This document shows, one piece after another, positions 26,075 through 34,225 of a stretch of DNA of 64,000 nt. The notes beneath the pieces are model-generated. The model was given only the letters and a program-made list of their open reading frames with translations, had not been told where the DNA came from and made no database searches. Numbering within the stretch: position 1 is the first letter of the stretch; every line of letters begins with the position of its first letter. A program made the position numbers and the translations under genes. The stretch spans positions 1-64,000 of the forward strand of contig NZ_NIXO01000020.1 in assembly GCF_002204795.1 (NCBI RefSeq). Reading direction: 5' to 3'. The stretch comes from Pseudomonas sp. K2I15 (lineage in GTDB: Bacteria; Pseudomonadota; Gammaproteobacteria; Pseudomonadales; Pseudomonadaceae).

Positions 26075-26972
26075 GGTGGTTCTCCGTGTTTCGATGAAGC
26101 GTAGCACCGGCGCCTGGAGAACCGTCTGGGGTCTGTCGGGGGTGTGAGACGGCCAGACAGCCTACTTTGACGCAGCCCTCACGGAATAAGCCTCATACGC
26201 CCACCCCACGCGGATTCCGTCTCATGCCTGTCTCACATTCCGTCAAAGTGTGGTCAAAGTAAAAGCCGGCGCCAGGGCATAGGCATAGCCCATTACCTTT
26301 GCGCGCTCGAAACCGTGTTGATTCCTACACAGAGTGTCGTTTTCTACACGCGTGGACCTGACTAAACCTGACATGGAGTCGACCGCGGTAAAGCGTGCGA
26401 ATGGTGGTTTTGATGTGGTCATTCATGGGGTGTTTCTCGACGGCGGGTAGGTTGCCAGTGGAAACCACTACAAAACGCTGGAAACCACAGTGGAAACCAG
26501 CGCCTGGCAACTATAACTTTTGATAACAGGCTGGCGGCCTGGTTCGCACCAGGTTCGCGTTAGAGGGTGCGAACCTCAGTGCGAACCTACCTCCGGTGCG
26601 CACTCAGAATACGTGATAGCGGCGCGCAATTTGCGCAATTGCTGCGCAGTAAACCGGTGCTCCATTGCTGGCGCTGGGGCCTATACATCATCGCGCTGAC
26701 ATAACTCGATCTGCTGTTACACCGGCTGTTACATGGCCTCAGTGCGTGAATATGCTGCGTGAAGGGGGCGTGAAACGTTGCCGGGGGTATAGCTTCGCGC
26801 AGGCCCGGTGCGCGATGGGCAGTGCGCGAAACACTGCGCAACACGATGCGGCCGGAACTGGGCGCCAGCCTGCCATGGGGCTGTTTAGCAAATCGGTGGG
26901 CGCCATCGACTGCTTGGTTCTCCTTCCATCTACAATGGTCGTGACGGAATAGCGCCTAAAGAGGTTCTCTGG
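26075..26972. repeat. 898-base non-coding stretch with many word doublets
   Basis: No convincing gene apart from possible tiny frames. Doublets: GTCTCA at 26219 and 26230; GTCAAAG at 26242 and 26253; ACCTGAC at 26356 and 26366; TGGAAACCA at 26459, 26479 and 26491; GGTTCGC at 26541 and 26552; GTGCGAACCT at 26567 and 26579; CTGTTACA at 26714 and 26726. Periods are 10-12 bases (one is 20). A 29-codon minus-strand frame (26665-26576, FTAQQLRKLRAAI) reads like the first helix of an HTH protein and ends inside the GTGCGAACCT pair. The second copy of the 22-bp repeat is at 26415-26436. Confidence 0.6.
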
Positions 26973-27698
26973 ATGAACGACAAGCAAGGCGAATTGCTGG
27001 ATGGTCTCGATTGGTATTGGGCTCGAAAAGTAGAAGCTCATCGAGGTTATGAATCGTTGGACGCCGCGAGTTTCAACGGTAACGCTCGCCGATATTATGG
27101 TGAGTATTTTTTATATCTTGTCAGCGCAATTGAGCTTCTGAGCGATTTTGACAAGTCATTCAATGACTGTATCGAAACCGCACTTGATGGATACGGTGGG
27201 CAATCAGGGAAGAATAACTTTCAGTACCTTCGGCTCCTACGCCACGCGATGATTCATAGAGGCGCAGATATTACGAGTGCTGGCGTCAAAGTAAATGGCA
27301 CAATTTGCCCGCTGGCTCCCCCAACGCTTACAGCGATGGGAGGAAAGAGCTTTATGCGGTTCTCGCCTTTTTTGACCGTGGTGATTTTTTTCTGTGAGGC
27401 CAAGATCGGGCCTGCTATTGACGATTTTATGGAACGCAAGAGCTTGTGGAATCGAGATCCTGCTGTATCACTTGCAGTGGCATTGGATATGTTGAGAAAT
27501 ATGGAGCACGCCTCAGCAGCGACAAAACACCAGTTGGAACAGATGATGAATGACCAGGCAAAACTAGGTGCCTTGCCGTTCAGCACATTTCAAGAGCTTC
27601 GAATCTCTTTGAAATCTGGGATGTCATCAGAGGCTGATTTGCAGGGCCTGCTCAGCGAGTCAGAAGCATGGTGGGCGTTTTACCGGAGCAAGCTATAG
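26973..27698 (+). CDS. Hypothetical protein, only plus-strand gene inside the island
   Basis: 241 residues; ATG with GAGGTT 7 bases upstream. Soluble, mainly helical, with SAIELLSDFDKSFNDCIETA and LRLLRHAMIHRGADI. The latter (R/H..HAxxHRG) resembles the RNase-like motif region of HEPN-type proteins, although the order of the residues is not the textbook Rx4-6H. No membrane segment. Lower GC than its neighbours. Its opposite orientation and isolated position suggest a separately acquired cargo gene (moron), possibly defensive; that is inference. Confidence 0.65.
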   Translation: MNDKQGELLDGLDWYWARKVEAHRGYESLDAASFNGNARRYYGEYFLYLVSAIELLSDFDKSFNDCIETALDGYGGQSGKNNFQYLRLLRHAMIHRGADITSAGVKVNGTICPLAPPTLTAMGGKSFMRFSPFLTVVIFFCEAKIGPAIDDFMERKSLWNRDPAVSLAVALDMLRNMEHASAATKHQLEQMMNDQAKLGALPFSTFQELRISLKSGMSSEADLQGLLSESEAWWAFYRSKL

Positions 27699-27745
27699 CG
27701 GTATTGGTGATGCTTACTTGTAGCATCTGTATTGCACCCCAAACC

Positions 27746-27766
27746 GTGGATACCAGAGTGGATACC
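27746..27766. repeat. GTGGATACC doublet
   Basis: GTGGATACC at 27746-27754 and 27758-27766, period 12, just downstream of the 241-residue protein gene. Same design as the other island doublets with a different word. Confidence 0.6.
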
Positions 27767-27785
27767 GTGAGTGTGATGCCGCTGC

Positions 27786-27986
27786 CTACTGGAGGTCTGG
27801 CTCGGCTTTTATGCCCAACGCTATTGCCGCACGGTGGGCCTTTCCGCGATACCCCTTTTTCGCTCCCGACAAAACCTGATACGTGGTGGCGGGGTCGAGG
27901 TCATGTTGGCGGGCGAACTCCTGGACACTGATGCCATGGGCGCGCAGCCAGGTTTTAGCCTCACTTGGCGATCTGAGTGTTTTCAT
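27786..27986 (-). CDS. Small HTH DNA-binding protein, BcepMu gp16-like
   Basis: 66 residues starting at ATG. The whole protein is one helix-turn-helix unit: SPSEAKTWLRAHGISVQEFA, ARQHDLDPATTYQVLSG, then KKGYRGKAHRAAIALGIK. This matches the phage-associated BcepMu gp16 family of short regulators found in Mu-like and satellite elements. It could bind some of the short repeats in the surrounding non-coding DNA. It is convergent with the 241-residue gene. Confidence 0.72.
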   Translation of the reverse strand: MKTLRSPSEAKTWLRAHGISVQEFARQHDLDPATTYQVLSGAKKGYRGKAHRAAIALGIKAEPDLQ

Positions 27987-28484
27987 CTAGTAGTCCAAAT
28001 TGGTATGAGTTTGCTCAATTCTAGCTCTTCGTTGGGCCTTTGTAGTCGGGTGAAATAGCCTGATCTGGTCAGCACCAGCGACTTAACAAAACTTAACCTT
28101 TTTTCGCGGCCAGAACCTGCCGCTGGCCTGCCGAAGCTACTTGTCAAAACTTGACACCGGAGCGGCGCAGGAACCTATCAAACCTGTCATCGAGCTCGCA
28201 CCAGAACCTTACAAAACCTAACATCGGTTCGATGTGCGGAGCATGTCGCCATGTTGAGAAATGTTGAGATCGGATCGGCCTGTAGAGGGTGGCCACGTTC
28301 GCCGCCTGTTAGCAAAAGTTAGTCCCGTGGGAGGTTGGTCAACCCGTCACCCTGTTAACAATTGTCAGGGTTAGTGATCGACGGGCGACTCCGTGACGGA
28401 GATCCCTATGACGGATGGTAACCAGGCTATGTGGTTACTTTTGGTGATTACCTGAGTGGGTACCGGGCGACGCCAACGTCGGCT
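27987..28484. repeat. Non-coding stretch with AACYTnACA-type doublets
   Basis: No gene seen in 498 bases. Direct-repeat pairs: ACTTAAC at 28081 and 28091; ACTTG at 28139 and 28149; AACCTaTCA/AACCTgTCA at 28172 and 28181; AACCTtACA/AACCTaACA at 28205 and 28215; ATGTTGAGA at 28251 and 28261; GTTAG at 28308 and 28318. Periods are 9-10 bases. The words look like variants of one AACYTnACA theme. Hairpin GGTAACC...GGTTAC with a T-run at about 28420-28443 may be a terminator. Confidence 0.55.
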
Positions 28485-29039
28485 TCATCGAGCATATGTA
28501 AACCGTTGAACTGCTGAGAAATACAGCTTGTCGATGTCGAAACCACTAATGAAAGGGTCTTGGCAGCCTTGGGAACGATATAGGTATGTCAGGTTGCATA
28601 CAGTCTTCGCTGCGAGCTTGATGATGTCGTCATCGTGAGCTTGGTTAGCCTGAGGTTCATATGTGTATCTGCTGCTTGTAAATAGGTTGCTGTTGACCTC
28701 TAACGTCTCCAAGTCATGCCGATCAAACAGGTAGGCTCGGATCTCGGGAGCTAGCGCTTCAGCAAATTGAAATAAGCCGTGGCCGTTAGAGCCTTTCGGC
28801 AGAAGCGCCCTGTCGTACTGATAGCTCTCGTTCAACTTCCCCGGATTTCCAGCGACGACCGCGAAAAAGCTTTTGAGGCAGATTTCAAGCGAAAGAGCGG
28901 AAAGAACGCAGGCCAAGCCCATTCGCCCCTGAGTCGCTGTAGCCGCAACAGAATAGTAATCGTAGGCCGTTTGAATCATATAGGGCCTGAAATCTACTTT
29001 AGGTAGACCTTTAACGTCAGGGCGATAGCGTAAGTCCAT
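28485..29039 (-). CDS. Hypothetical protein, possibly HEPN-like
   Basis: 184 residues, last gene of the long minus-strand island transcript. Helical and soluble. ACVLSALSLEICLKSFFAV followed by a long charged helix and FDRHDLETLE resembles the four-helix HEPN/MazE-associated layouts, where the first conserved helix reads S.A.E..LK. No complete catalytic Rx4-6H is obvious. Unknown function. Confidence 0.55.
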   Translation of the reverse strand: MDLRYRPDVKGLPKVDFRPYMIQTAYDYYSVAATATQGRMGLACVLSALSLEICLKSFFAVVAGNPGKLNESYQYDRALLPKGSNGHGLFQFAEALAPEIRAYLFDRHDLETLEVNSNLFTSSRYTYEPQANQAHDDDIIKLAAKTVCNLTYLYRSQGCQDPFISGFDIDKLYFSAVQRFTYAR

Positions 29040-29147
29040 GTGCGTAAGCCTTTTGGTGATTGCAGAGACTTCTTGCGACGTGCTTGTCGAAACAGACGAT
29101 TTGGTCTGAGTGAGACCATATCGTCTGTCTCGGCTTCTGGAGGCTTG

Positions 29148-29501
29148 TTAGAGACACGCCTTTGAGGATCTTAGGGCGATCTCTTTTCCTGAGCCGAAGT
29201 CGAGATAAGCGCGCTGGTAAAACTTCACAGAGCTACCTGACGTGTTTTTTGCGATCTGTAGGATTTCATTTGTATTCATGTCATTGCCACTGATCAGTCG
29301 ATAGCCGGTTTCGGTTTCTGACATGGTTGCGTCAGGGCGCGACTCTTGCCACTGAGGGAAAACACAGAGCGCGTACTTCTTCGGGGATTTTGCGGTGGTA
29401 GCCGAAAAAGTCGGGCCCTTTTGAATCAGGCTGTTAGGTGAGTAACAGCCTGCCAGGAGGAGGGTAGAGGCTGCGAAAATTGCTACTCCGACAAAGCGCA
29501 T
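29148..29501 (-). CDS. Small island-encoded lipoprotein
   Basis: 117 residues with lipobox LLLAGC (Cys at 19) followed by YSPNS. The mature part is a small beta-rich domain with two further cysteines (YALCVF and the C-terminal KACL). Phage and satellite lipoproteins of this size often act in superinfection exclusion at the outer membrane. That role is inferred from context, especially the nearby tail-assembly gene. Confidence 0.6.
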   Translation of the reverse strand: MRFVGVAIFAASTLLLAGCYSPNSLIQKGPTFSATTAKSPKKYALCVFPQWQESRPDATMSETETGYRLISGNDMNTNEILQIAKNTSGSSVKFYQRAYLDFGSGKEIALRSSKACL

Positions 29502-29561
29502 GGGTCGTCGTCCATTACTGATGAGATGTGGAAACTACCATGCGCCTGGTGTAAGCCCCAA

Positions 29562-30023
29562 TTAGTGACGCTTTTCTCCGATAACCTCTCCGCTCGCAGC
29601 CATCGCGAAAATGCGACGCCATTGCTCTACGAGTTCCGGGTCAGGATTGAGTGTGGTCTTCATCATGTTGCTGACTGTGGGGTGATGCCCTCCAGCGGCG
29701 TTAATCAGCTCGTCTGTGGTGAGCCCATAGATTGAGCAGAACTCTTCCCACGCTGCCTTAGCTGAGGCGACCTGATCGAGACACTGACCTAAAATCACTG
29801 CTCCGGCATTGGACATATTGGCCGCCATCGTGAGTGCTATACCGCGCATCTCACTTTCAAAAATGTGTGCGACGCGGCAAAGCATTCGGAAAGTGTTTAG
29901 GTATTCAAGATTGGTCACTTCGACTGTTTCGGTGGGGCAGCTATTCATCAGCCGCTTTAGCTCATCAGTATTTCTAGAGCCGACTGCTCGAATGCTCAAT
30001 TTCACTCGTTCTGCAATATCCAT
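29562..30023 (-). CDS. Hypothetical protein downstream of the tail-assembly gene
   Basis: 153 residues from the ATG at 30023, which has AAAGGTGA upstream. A GTG at 30071, overlapping the previous stop (GTGA), would add 16 residues and is the alternative. Helical, with ERVKLSIRAVGSRNTDELKR and a C-terminal part (GLTTDELINAAGGHHPTVSN, PELVEQWRRIF) that could be a degenerate HTH. Translationally linked to the gpI-like gene. Confidence 0.6.
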   Translation of the reverse strand: MDIAERVKLSIRAVGSRNTDELKRLMNSCPTETVEVTNLEYLNTFRMLCRVAHIFESEMRGIALTMAANMSNAGAVILGQCLDQVASAKAAWEEFCSIYGLTTDELINAAGGHHPTVSNMMKTTLNPDPELVEQWRRIFAMAASGEVIGEKRH

Positions 30024-30067
30024 CAATTCACCTTTGATTTTCAGCTTCCCGGTTAGCCCATGCGATT

Positions 30068-30673
30068 TCACACTTGATCCTCAGCATAGATCGCGGCACT
30101 GATGATCGCGCCTCCTACCCGCCGCTTGCCGTAGCAGAGCGGTACCGGGTTACCGGATGCGGTGGTGTTCTTGGCGCTACCGAAGGCGTAGCCGGGGGTA
30201 TTCTCTGGCGCGGCGCTGGTCTTGAGGCCCGTGGCTTGAGGGCTCAGCATCTGGATCACGCCGCCGGCGGCGGTGCCAATCCCGGCACCCATTACAGCCG
30301 TTGCGGCGGCACCTGCCGTCATGAATGACGCGACAACAATGAGGACTATTCCGATCACTGTTTGCAAGACGCCTGCCCGTTTGCTCCCCGATATAATCGG
30401 CACAATCCTTATTTCTCGACAACCACCAAGTCCAAACTCGTCCTCGCCAACATTCTTCCGGTTGCGGAAAACCGCAAACTCCAACCCTCGCGCCTTGGCG
30501 CTAGCTATATCCTGTGCGAACCCCGGGTGATTTACATCTATCGCCTTCATTGCCTCGCGGGTGTCCCCGTGGCTGGAAAGCAGGAAAGTGTGTTCCCTGC
30601 CGTATTTCTTCGCGAGCGAACCGCCCAATAGAACTGTTGTTCGCGGGGTGTACTCGATAACTAATGCCGCCAT
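30068..30673 (-). CDS. Lambda gpI-like tail assembly protein, isolated copy
   Basis: 201 residues. The N-terminal domain (ALVIEYTPRTTVLLGGSLAKKYG, FRNRKNVGEDEFGLGGCREI) and the hydrophobic Gly/Ala-rich middle (VLQTVIGIVLIVVASFMTAG) match the phage lambda tail-assembly protein I family, which acts at the tail tip with gpJ, K and L. The C-terminal YGKRRVGGAIISAA is also typical. No other tail, capsid, portal or terminase gene is present in the island. It may interfere with or remodel a helper phage tail, or be a leftover of a prophage. Confidence 0.8.
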   Translation of the reverse strand: MAALVIEYTPRTTVLLGGSLAKKYGREHTFLLSSHGDTREAMKAIDVNHPGFAQDIASAKARGLEFAVFRNRKNVGEDEFGLGGCREIRIVPIISGSKRAGVLQTVIGIVLIVVASFMTAGAAATAVMGAGIGTAAGGVIQMLSPQATGLKTSAAPENTPGYAFGSAKNTTASGNPVPLCYGKRRVGGAIISAAIYAEDQV

Positions 30674-30685
30674 GGTTTATTTCTC

Positions 30686-31066
30686 CTACTTATCGTTGTT
30701 GGCGTGGGTAGGTACTTCGGCGCCGATCTGCATGGCGAGCATCATTCGGGATGCCATGGCGTCGTCACGGATAGCCTTTTCACGTTCTGGATCTGGATTC
30801 CACGCCCAGCAATGGGTTGACACAAACGCTCGAGCGAACGGCTCTATTGGTTTCATCAGATCGGCGGCTATACAAGCCTCGTCTTCGGTGTAATACGGGC
30901 CATCGATCTCCTTACGGCCACCCTTGACGATGTGGTCAACGCCCCAGACGTAATACCCCGCCACCGCTTTCGGGTTGATCAAAAAGTCAGTCACCTTGCA
31001 CGCCTCGGCGAAACGCTCCCGGTGCGTGGGCGCCTGGCCCGTTGTATTGCTGCCTTGATTCGTCAT
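30686..31066 (-). CDS. Hypothetical protein
   Basis: 126 residues; ATG preceded by AGAGGA. Composition is mixed alpha/beta with many Ala, Trp and charged residues (KAVAGYYVWGVDHIVKGGRK, CWAWNPDPEREKAIRDDAMA). No membrane segment or known motif. It lies 12 bases before the gpI-like gene in the same direction. Confidence 0.6.
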   Translation of the reverse strand: MTNQGSNTTGQAPTHRERFAEACKVTDFLINPKAVAGYYVWGVDHIVKGGRKEIDGPYYTEDEACIAADLMKPIEPFARAFVSTHCWAWNPDPEREKAIRDDAMASRMMLAMQIGAEVPTHANNDK

Positions 31067-31127
31067 GTTTTCCTCTATGCGCCGCTGGCGCAGGTCATGG
31101 GCTGGTGCCCTGTGGTGTTGCTCGGTG

Positions 31128-31165
31128 TCGCGCCACGTTTTCGTGATTCGCAAAACGTGGCGCGG
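31128..31165. repeat. Inverted repeat with 13-bp arms (operator-like)
   Basis: CGCGCCACGTTTT and AAAACGTGGCGCG surround a 10-base loop, in the gap between two minus-strand genes. The right arm with its flank, GCAAAACGTGGCGCGGAAAT, recurs exactly at 39121-39140, where it pairs with a shorter left arm. Two separate places in the island thus carry the same palindrome half. Confidence 0.7.
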
Positions 31166-31172
31166 AAATTGG

Positions 31173-31781
31173 TCAGTTGCCGACGATGCTCAGGGCTGGC
31201 GGCAGCTTTGGGCCGAACGGCGCACCGGGGGCGAATGGGTCGGGTAGTTGGTCTTCTGGGCATTCCCTAATGAACCGGATCATGGCGGCGTGGCAGGCGC
31301 GATACAGCGGACCACCGGCGCCCCATTCGTCGCTCTTGCGGTCGGCGCTGTCCTCCAGTTGGAAGAGGTAGGCCACTCCTCGGAGGCTGGTGTCGCCGTC
31401 TGCGCTGGCCTGCTGGCGATGTACTGGGTTGACGCCCAGCAGGTCGCACATCTGGTCGAAGCCCAACGACTGCGCCAGCCCCTCGCGGTCGAACATCAGT
31501 GATTGGCCAAACCCTGCGAGTGCGCTCCACGCTCCGCTGCGGGTAGCCTCCTGGTGTTCGCTGGCCTGCTCCTCCAGTTCCGCGATGGCCTGCCGGGTGA
31601 AGGGGAGGAATGCTTTCAGCTTTCCCGCTTGCCGGCGTAGGGCTCGCCGTTCACCGCGGATAACGTCGAGCTGGTCAGCAATGGCGCGACATATTCGCCG
31701 GGTGGTGATGAGCTGCGTGGCGGCGCTGATGCCGGGTTTCATACCGATGTTGCACAAGCGGGTGATAAGGCTGGGCGTCAT
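31173..31781 (-). CDS. Hypothetical island protein
   Basis: 202 residues from the ATG at 31781, which overlaps the previous gene by four bases (ATGA). A helical N-terminal half with basic patches (RGERRALRRQAGKLKAFLPF, ELEEQASEHQEA coiled-coil) precedes FDQMCDLLGVNPVHRQQA and a C-terminal PDPFAPGAPFGPKLPP tail. No family recognised. Confidence 0.6.
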   Translation of the reverse strand: MTPSLITRLCNIGMKPGISAATQLITTRRICRAIADQLDVIRGERRALRRQAGKLKAFLPFTRQAIAELEEQASEHQEATRSGAWSALAGFGQSLMFDREGLAQSLGFDQMCDLLGVNPVHRQQASADGDTSLRGVAYLFQLEDSADRKSDEWGAGGPLYRACHAAMIRFIRECPEDQLPDPFAPGAPFGPKLPPALSIVGN

Positions 31782-32086
31782 TGGTGCGCCTCCATTGGTG
31801 TGGCGTCGTAGCTGGCGCGCAGGTGGGCGCCAGCCGTGCAATAGCGGCCCGTGGGCGCGTAGCAGCTCCGACAAACCATGATGTGGTCGAGGTAGCGGTC
31901 ACGGGCGTGTCGCCATTCGGGCGTGGCGGTGGCGGCATTTGCGTGTGGGCTTGTGATGAACCGGGGAGTGCGCTCGACAGGGTTGGCCAGCACCAGGCGC
32001 GGACGAGGCCGGCTATCCACTTTTGGCGAGTCGACCCCGGCGATAGCTGGCGGCATGTGATCGAGCAGGCCGGAAAGGAGACTCAT
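31778..32086 (-). CDS. Small protein with Cys/His cluster
   Basis: 102 residues; ATG with GAGGTGA upstream. The C-terminal half contains ATPEWRHARDRYLDHIMVCR and CYAPTGRYCTAGAHLR, with Cys and His spaced like a small zinc-binding site in phage or plasmid replication accessory proteins. First gene after the GTTCCCC repeat cluster, overlapping the next gene by four bases. Confidence 0.6.
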   Translation of the reverse strand: MSLLSGLLDHMPPAIAGVDSPKVDSRPRPRLVLANPVERTPRFITSPHANAATATPEWRHARDRYLDHIMVCRSCYAPTGRYCTAGAHLRASYDATPMEAHQ

Positions 32087-32142
32087 GGCGTCACCTCGGC
32101 CTGATTGCGCCACTGCCCATATGTGTCTCTAGAAAAAAATCG

Positions 32143-32370
32143 GGGGAACGGGGGAACAGTGGGAACAGCCAATGTTTCCGGGGCTTTCAGAGGGGGTTTC
32201 TGTTCCCCACGTTTTTTTGTGGGGAACGGTGATAACCAAATTCTGGAAAACGCAGACACGCTTATATTCAAAAACATGTTTGTGTTCCCCCTGTTCCCCA
32301 TACATTCAATAAGGGGGAACGGCCGCAGCCCACGGTTTTACTGGCTGTTCCCCCGTTCCCCCTGTTCCCC
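32143..32370. repeat. Cluster of ten GGGGAAC/GTTCCCC repeats, candidate replication origin
   Basis: Exact 7-mers: GGGGAAC at 32143, 32151, 32221 and 32314; GTTCCCC at 32202, 32284, 32293, 32347, 32355 and 32364; plus GTGGGAAC at 32159. They sit in groups of two or three with 8-10 base steps, in both orientations, around an AT-rich core (32228-32283). One inverted pair (GTTCCCCAC/GTGGGGAAC, 32202-32227) forms a hairpin. The cluster lies directly behind the helicase and primase genes. Satellite P4 has GGTGAACA-type iterons bound by its primase-helicase, so an origin is the natural reading. Confidence 0.6.
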
Positions 32371-32422
32371 ACGTTTATAGGTTCCTGTGAACTCGGGCAT
32401 TCATATTTGGTGGATTTGGTGG

Positions 32423-34225
32423 TCATGCGCCGCCCCCTTCGCTGTCCATGGCTTCTGGGTCGATCACGTACAGGCGCGCCGATCCGCCGGCGGGGATGCG
32501 GTACTTTTTGGTTTTGCGGCTATCGCGGTCGGTGTCGCGCTTGGCCAGGGCCCCGCCAACCTCCAGTGCCTTGACCACGCGGGTGAGGCCGAACCCATGG
32601 GCGGCCTCGATCAGTGCGGACTTGTTGAACAGATAGAGCCGCTTGCCGGCCACCAGCTCCCAATACCCGGCGCGGTTGAATACCTTGGCGTCCACCTCCG
32701 CTGCGTCGACATCGGAGAATCGGCTGCTGCCGTGCTTGTCGATAAAATCGATGATGCCGGCTAGGATCTGGCGGTCTTCTGCGTTGCCCCCGCCGACACG
32801 GGAGAGCCATTCCCCGTAGAGCAAGCGGCAGTCGGAGAGGGCGGTGCCCGGCTGCCATGGCAACAGGCCGTAGGCGATGGCCATCTCGCCCGCCAGCGCA
32901 ATCACGGCGAACCGGTCAGCCACGCGGCCGGCCTGGGCGTTGTCCTCGACGAACTGGGCGCGGATGCCGTCAAAGTCACTGAGCAGCCCGGGCTTATCGT
33001 CGGCGGCGACTAGGCGCTCCACAAACGCTGGCCCAAGGTGGCCGTGGTGGGCGCCGACCGCCACGGTGAGCTGTCGGTGAAAGTCCGCGCCCTCAAGCCC
33101 GTGCAATTCGTCGAAGGCCCGGTGTGTGCGGGTACCGGCGTTCACGTCGACCATGCGCAACTCGGCGCCAGCGTGGGCGGCATTGCCGGATATGGCCGCG
33201 TGTTCAGAGAGTGAGCGCTCGCCGCTGGAGAGTGTCAGCAGGCGCCAGCTCAATTTGGCGCGGCCTTCGCGCTCACGGGTCATGGTGCCTTTGCCCTGGC
33301 CGTTGGCGAGTGAGTAGGCCATTTCCTGTACGCGCTTGGGATCAGCACGCTTGATCTCATCCAGCGGGAGGATGGTGTCATTGCGGCTCGACGCTTCGAT
33401 CTCCAGGCCGCCTTTGGTCATGTCCCAACTGGCGGCGAACACGCCCGGGTCGCCCCATACCGACGATCCGATCAGTTGCGCCAGCGACTTACCGCTTGAG
33501 CTATCGCCCACCAGGTGAACACCACCGCCCAGCACTCCCACCAAACTCAGCAATGGGCCGGCCAGTGAGCAGCCGATCGCCAGTGTCAGCACCGGGTTGC
33601 CTGCGCACTTGGCGGCCACCTCCGATTGCCACAGGGTCAGCTCGCCGCGCCGGCTGAAAAGTACCTGAGCCTTGTTGCTGGCCTGGTACCGCACATTGGC
33701 GCTGCCGATGGTTCGCCCAGGCAGCACGAACGCGCCCGACTCATGCCAGCCAGGCCGGCTGGTGGTGGCAAACACTTCTTCAGGATGTTGGTCGAGCAGG
33801 TACTCCATGAACGTGCCGCGTTTCTTGAGGGCAATGATGACGCCCATCCCGAACAAGGCTCGCCGGGCGTCCTCGCCGCTGCCGCCGAACACCTCCATGG
33901 CGATGATCCACTCCTTGATGCCGCCCTCAGTTATCAGGCGCAGCAACCGCCCCTCGCTGCCATCGTCGCTGTTGGTGGTTCGGGCCACGACTGTGACAGG
34001 GCTAGAGATCCACTCATCGGTGATAGGCCGGTCGCCGGTATCGCCCTCGGCGTCGTCCTGGTCAGCGGCTGCGCGCTTGAAGCTATGCCAGTAAACGCCC
34101 GGGCGTAGCTTTCGGCCCTTCTCATTGATCACCCAGTGCTCATACACCGCCCAGCAGGGGCGATCTGGCGCAATGGTCGCGGCGTCCGGCCGGAGGTTGA
34201 TCACGTTGGTGTCAGGCTTGGACAT
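32423..34225 (-). CDS. DUF927-family helicase-like replication protein
   Basis: 600 residues. The DUF927 region has the P-loop LVGDSSSGKSLAQLIGS (Walker A), LPLDEIKR as Walker B-like strand and ARLYVIDPEAM near the C-terminus. Proteins of this family accompany Toprim primases in prophages and satellites and are thought to be replicative helicases/ATPases. The ATG at 34225 starts 13 bases inside the end of the primase gene. A longer frame reading through the primase gene is rejected. It is followed directly by the GTTCCCC repeat cluster. Confidence 0.82.
   Translation of the reverse strand: MSKPDTNVINLRPDAATIAPDRPCWAVYEHWVINEKGRKLRPGVYWHSFKRAAADQDDAEGDTGDRPITDEWISSPVTVVARTTNSDDGSEGRLLRLITEGGIKEWIIAMEVFGGSGEDARRALFGMGVIIALKKRGTFMEYLLDQHPEEVFATTSRPGWHESGAFVLPGRTIGSANVRYQASNKAQVLFSRRGELTLWQSEVAAKCAGNPVLTLAIGCSLAGPLLSLVGVLGGGVHLVGDSSSGKSLAQLIGSSVWGDPGVFAASWDMTKGGLEIEASSRNDTILPLDEIKRADPKRVQEMAYSLANGQGKGTMTREREGRAKLSWRLLTLSSGERSLSEHAAISGNAAHAGAELRMVDVNAGTRTHRAFDELHGLEGADFHRQLTVAVGAHHGHLGPAFVERLVAADDKPGLLSDFDGIRAQFVEDNAQAGRVADRFAVIALAGEMAIAYGLLPWQPGTALSDCRLLYGEWLSRVGGGNAEDRQILAGIIDFIDKHGSSRFSDVDAAEVDAKVFNRAGYWELVAGKRLYLFNKSALIEAAHGFGLTRVVKALEVGGALAKRDTDRDSRKTKKYRIPAGGSARLYVIDPEAMDSEGGGA

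Noticed and set aside
25380..28322. CRISPR array or simple tandem repeat
   Set aside because: Repeats are only 6-10 bp, paired rather than arrayed, the word changes from site to site, there are no unique spacers of uniform length and no cas genes.
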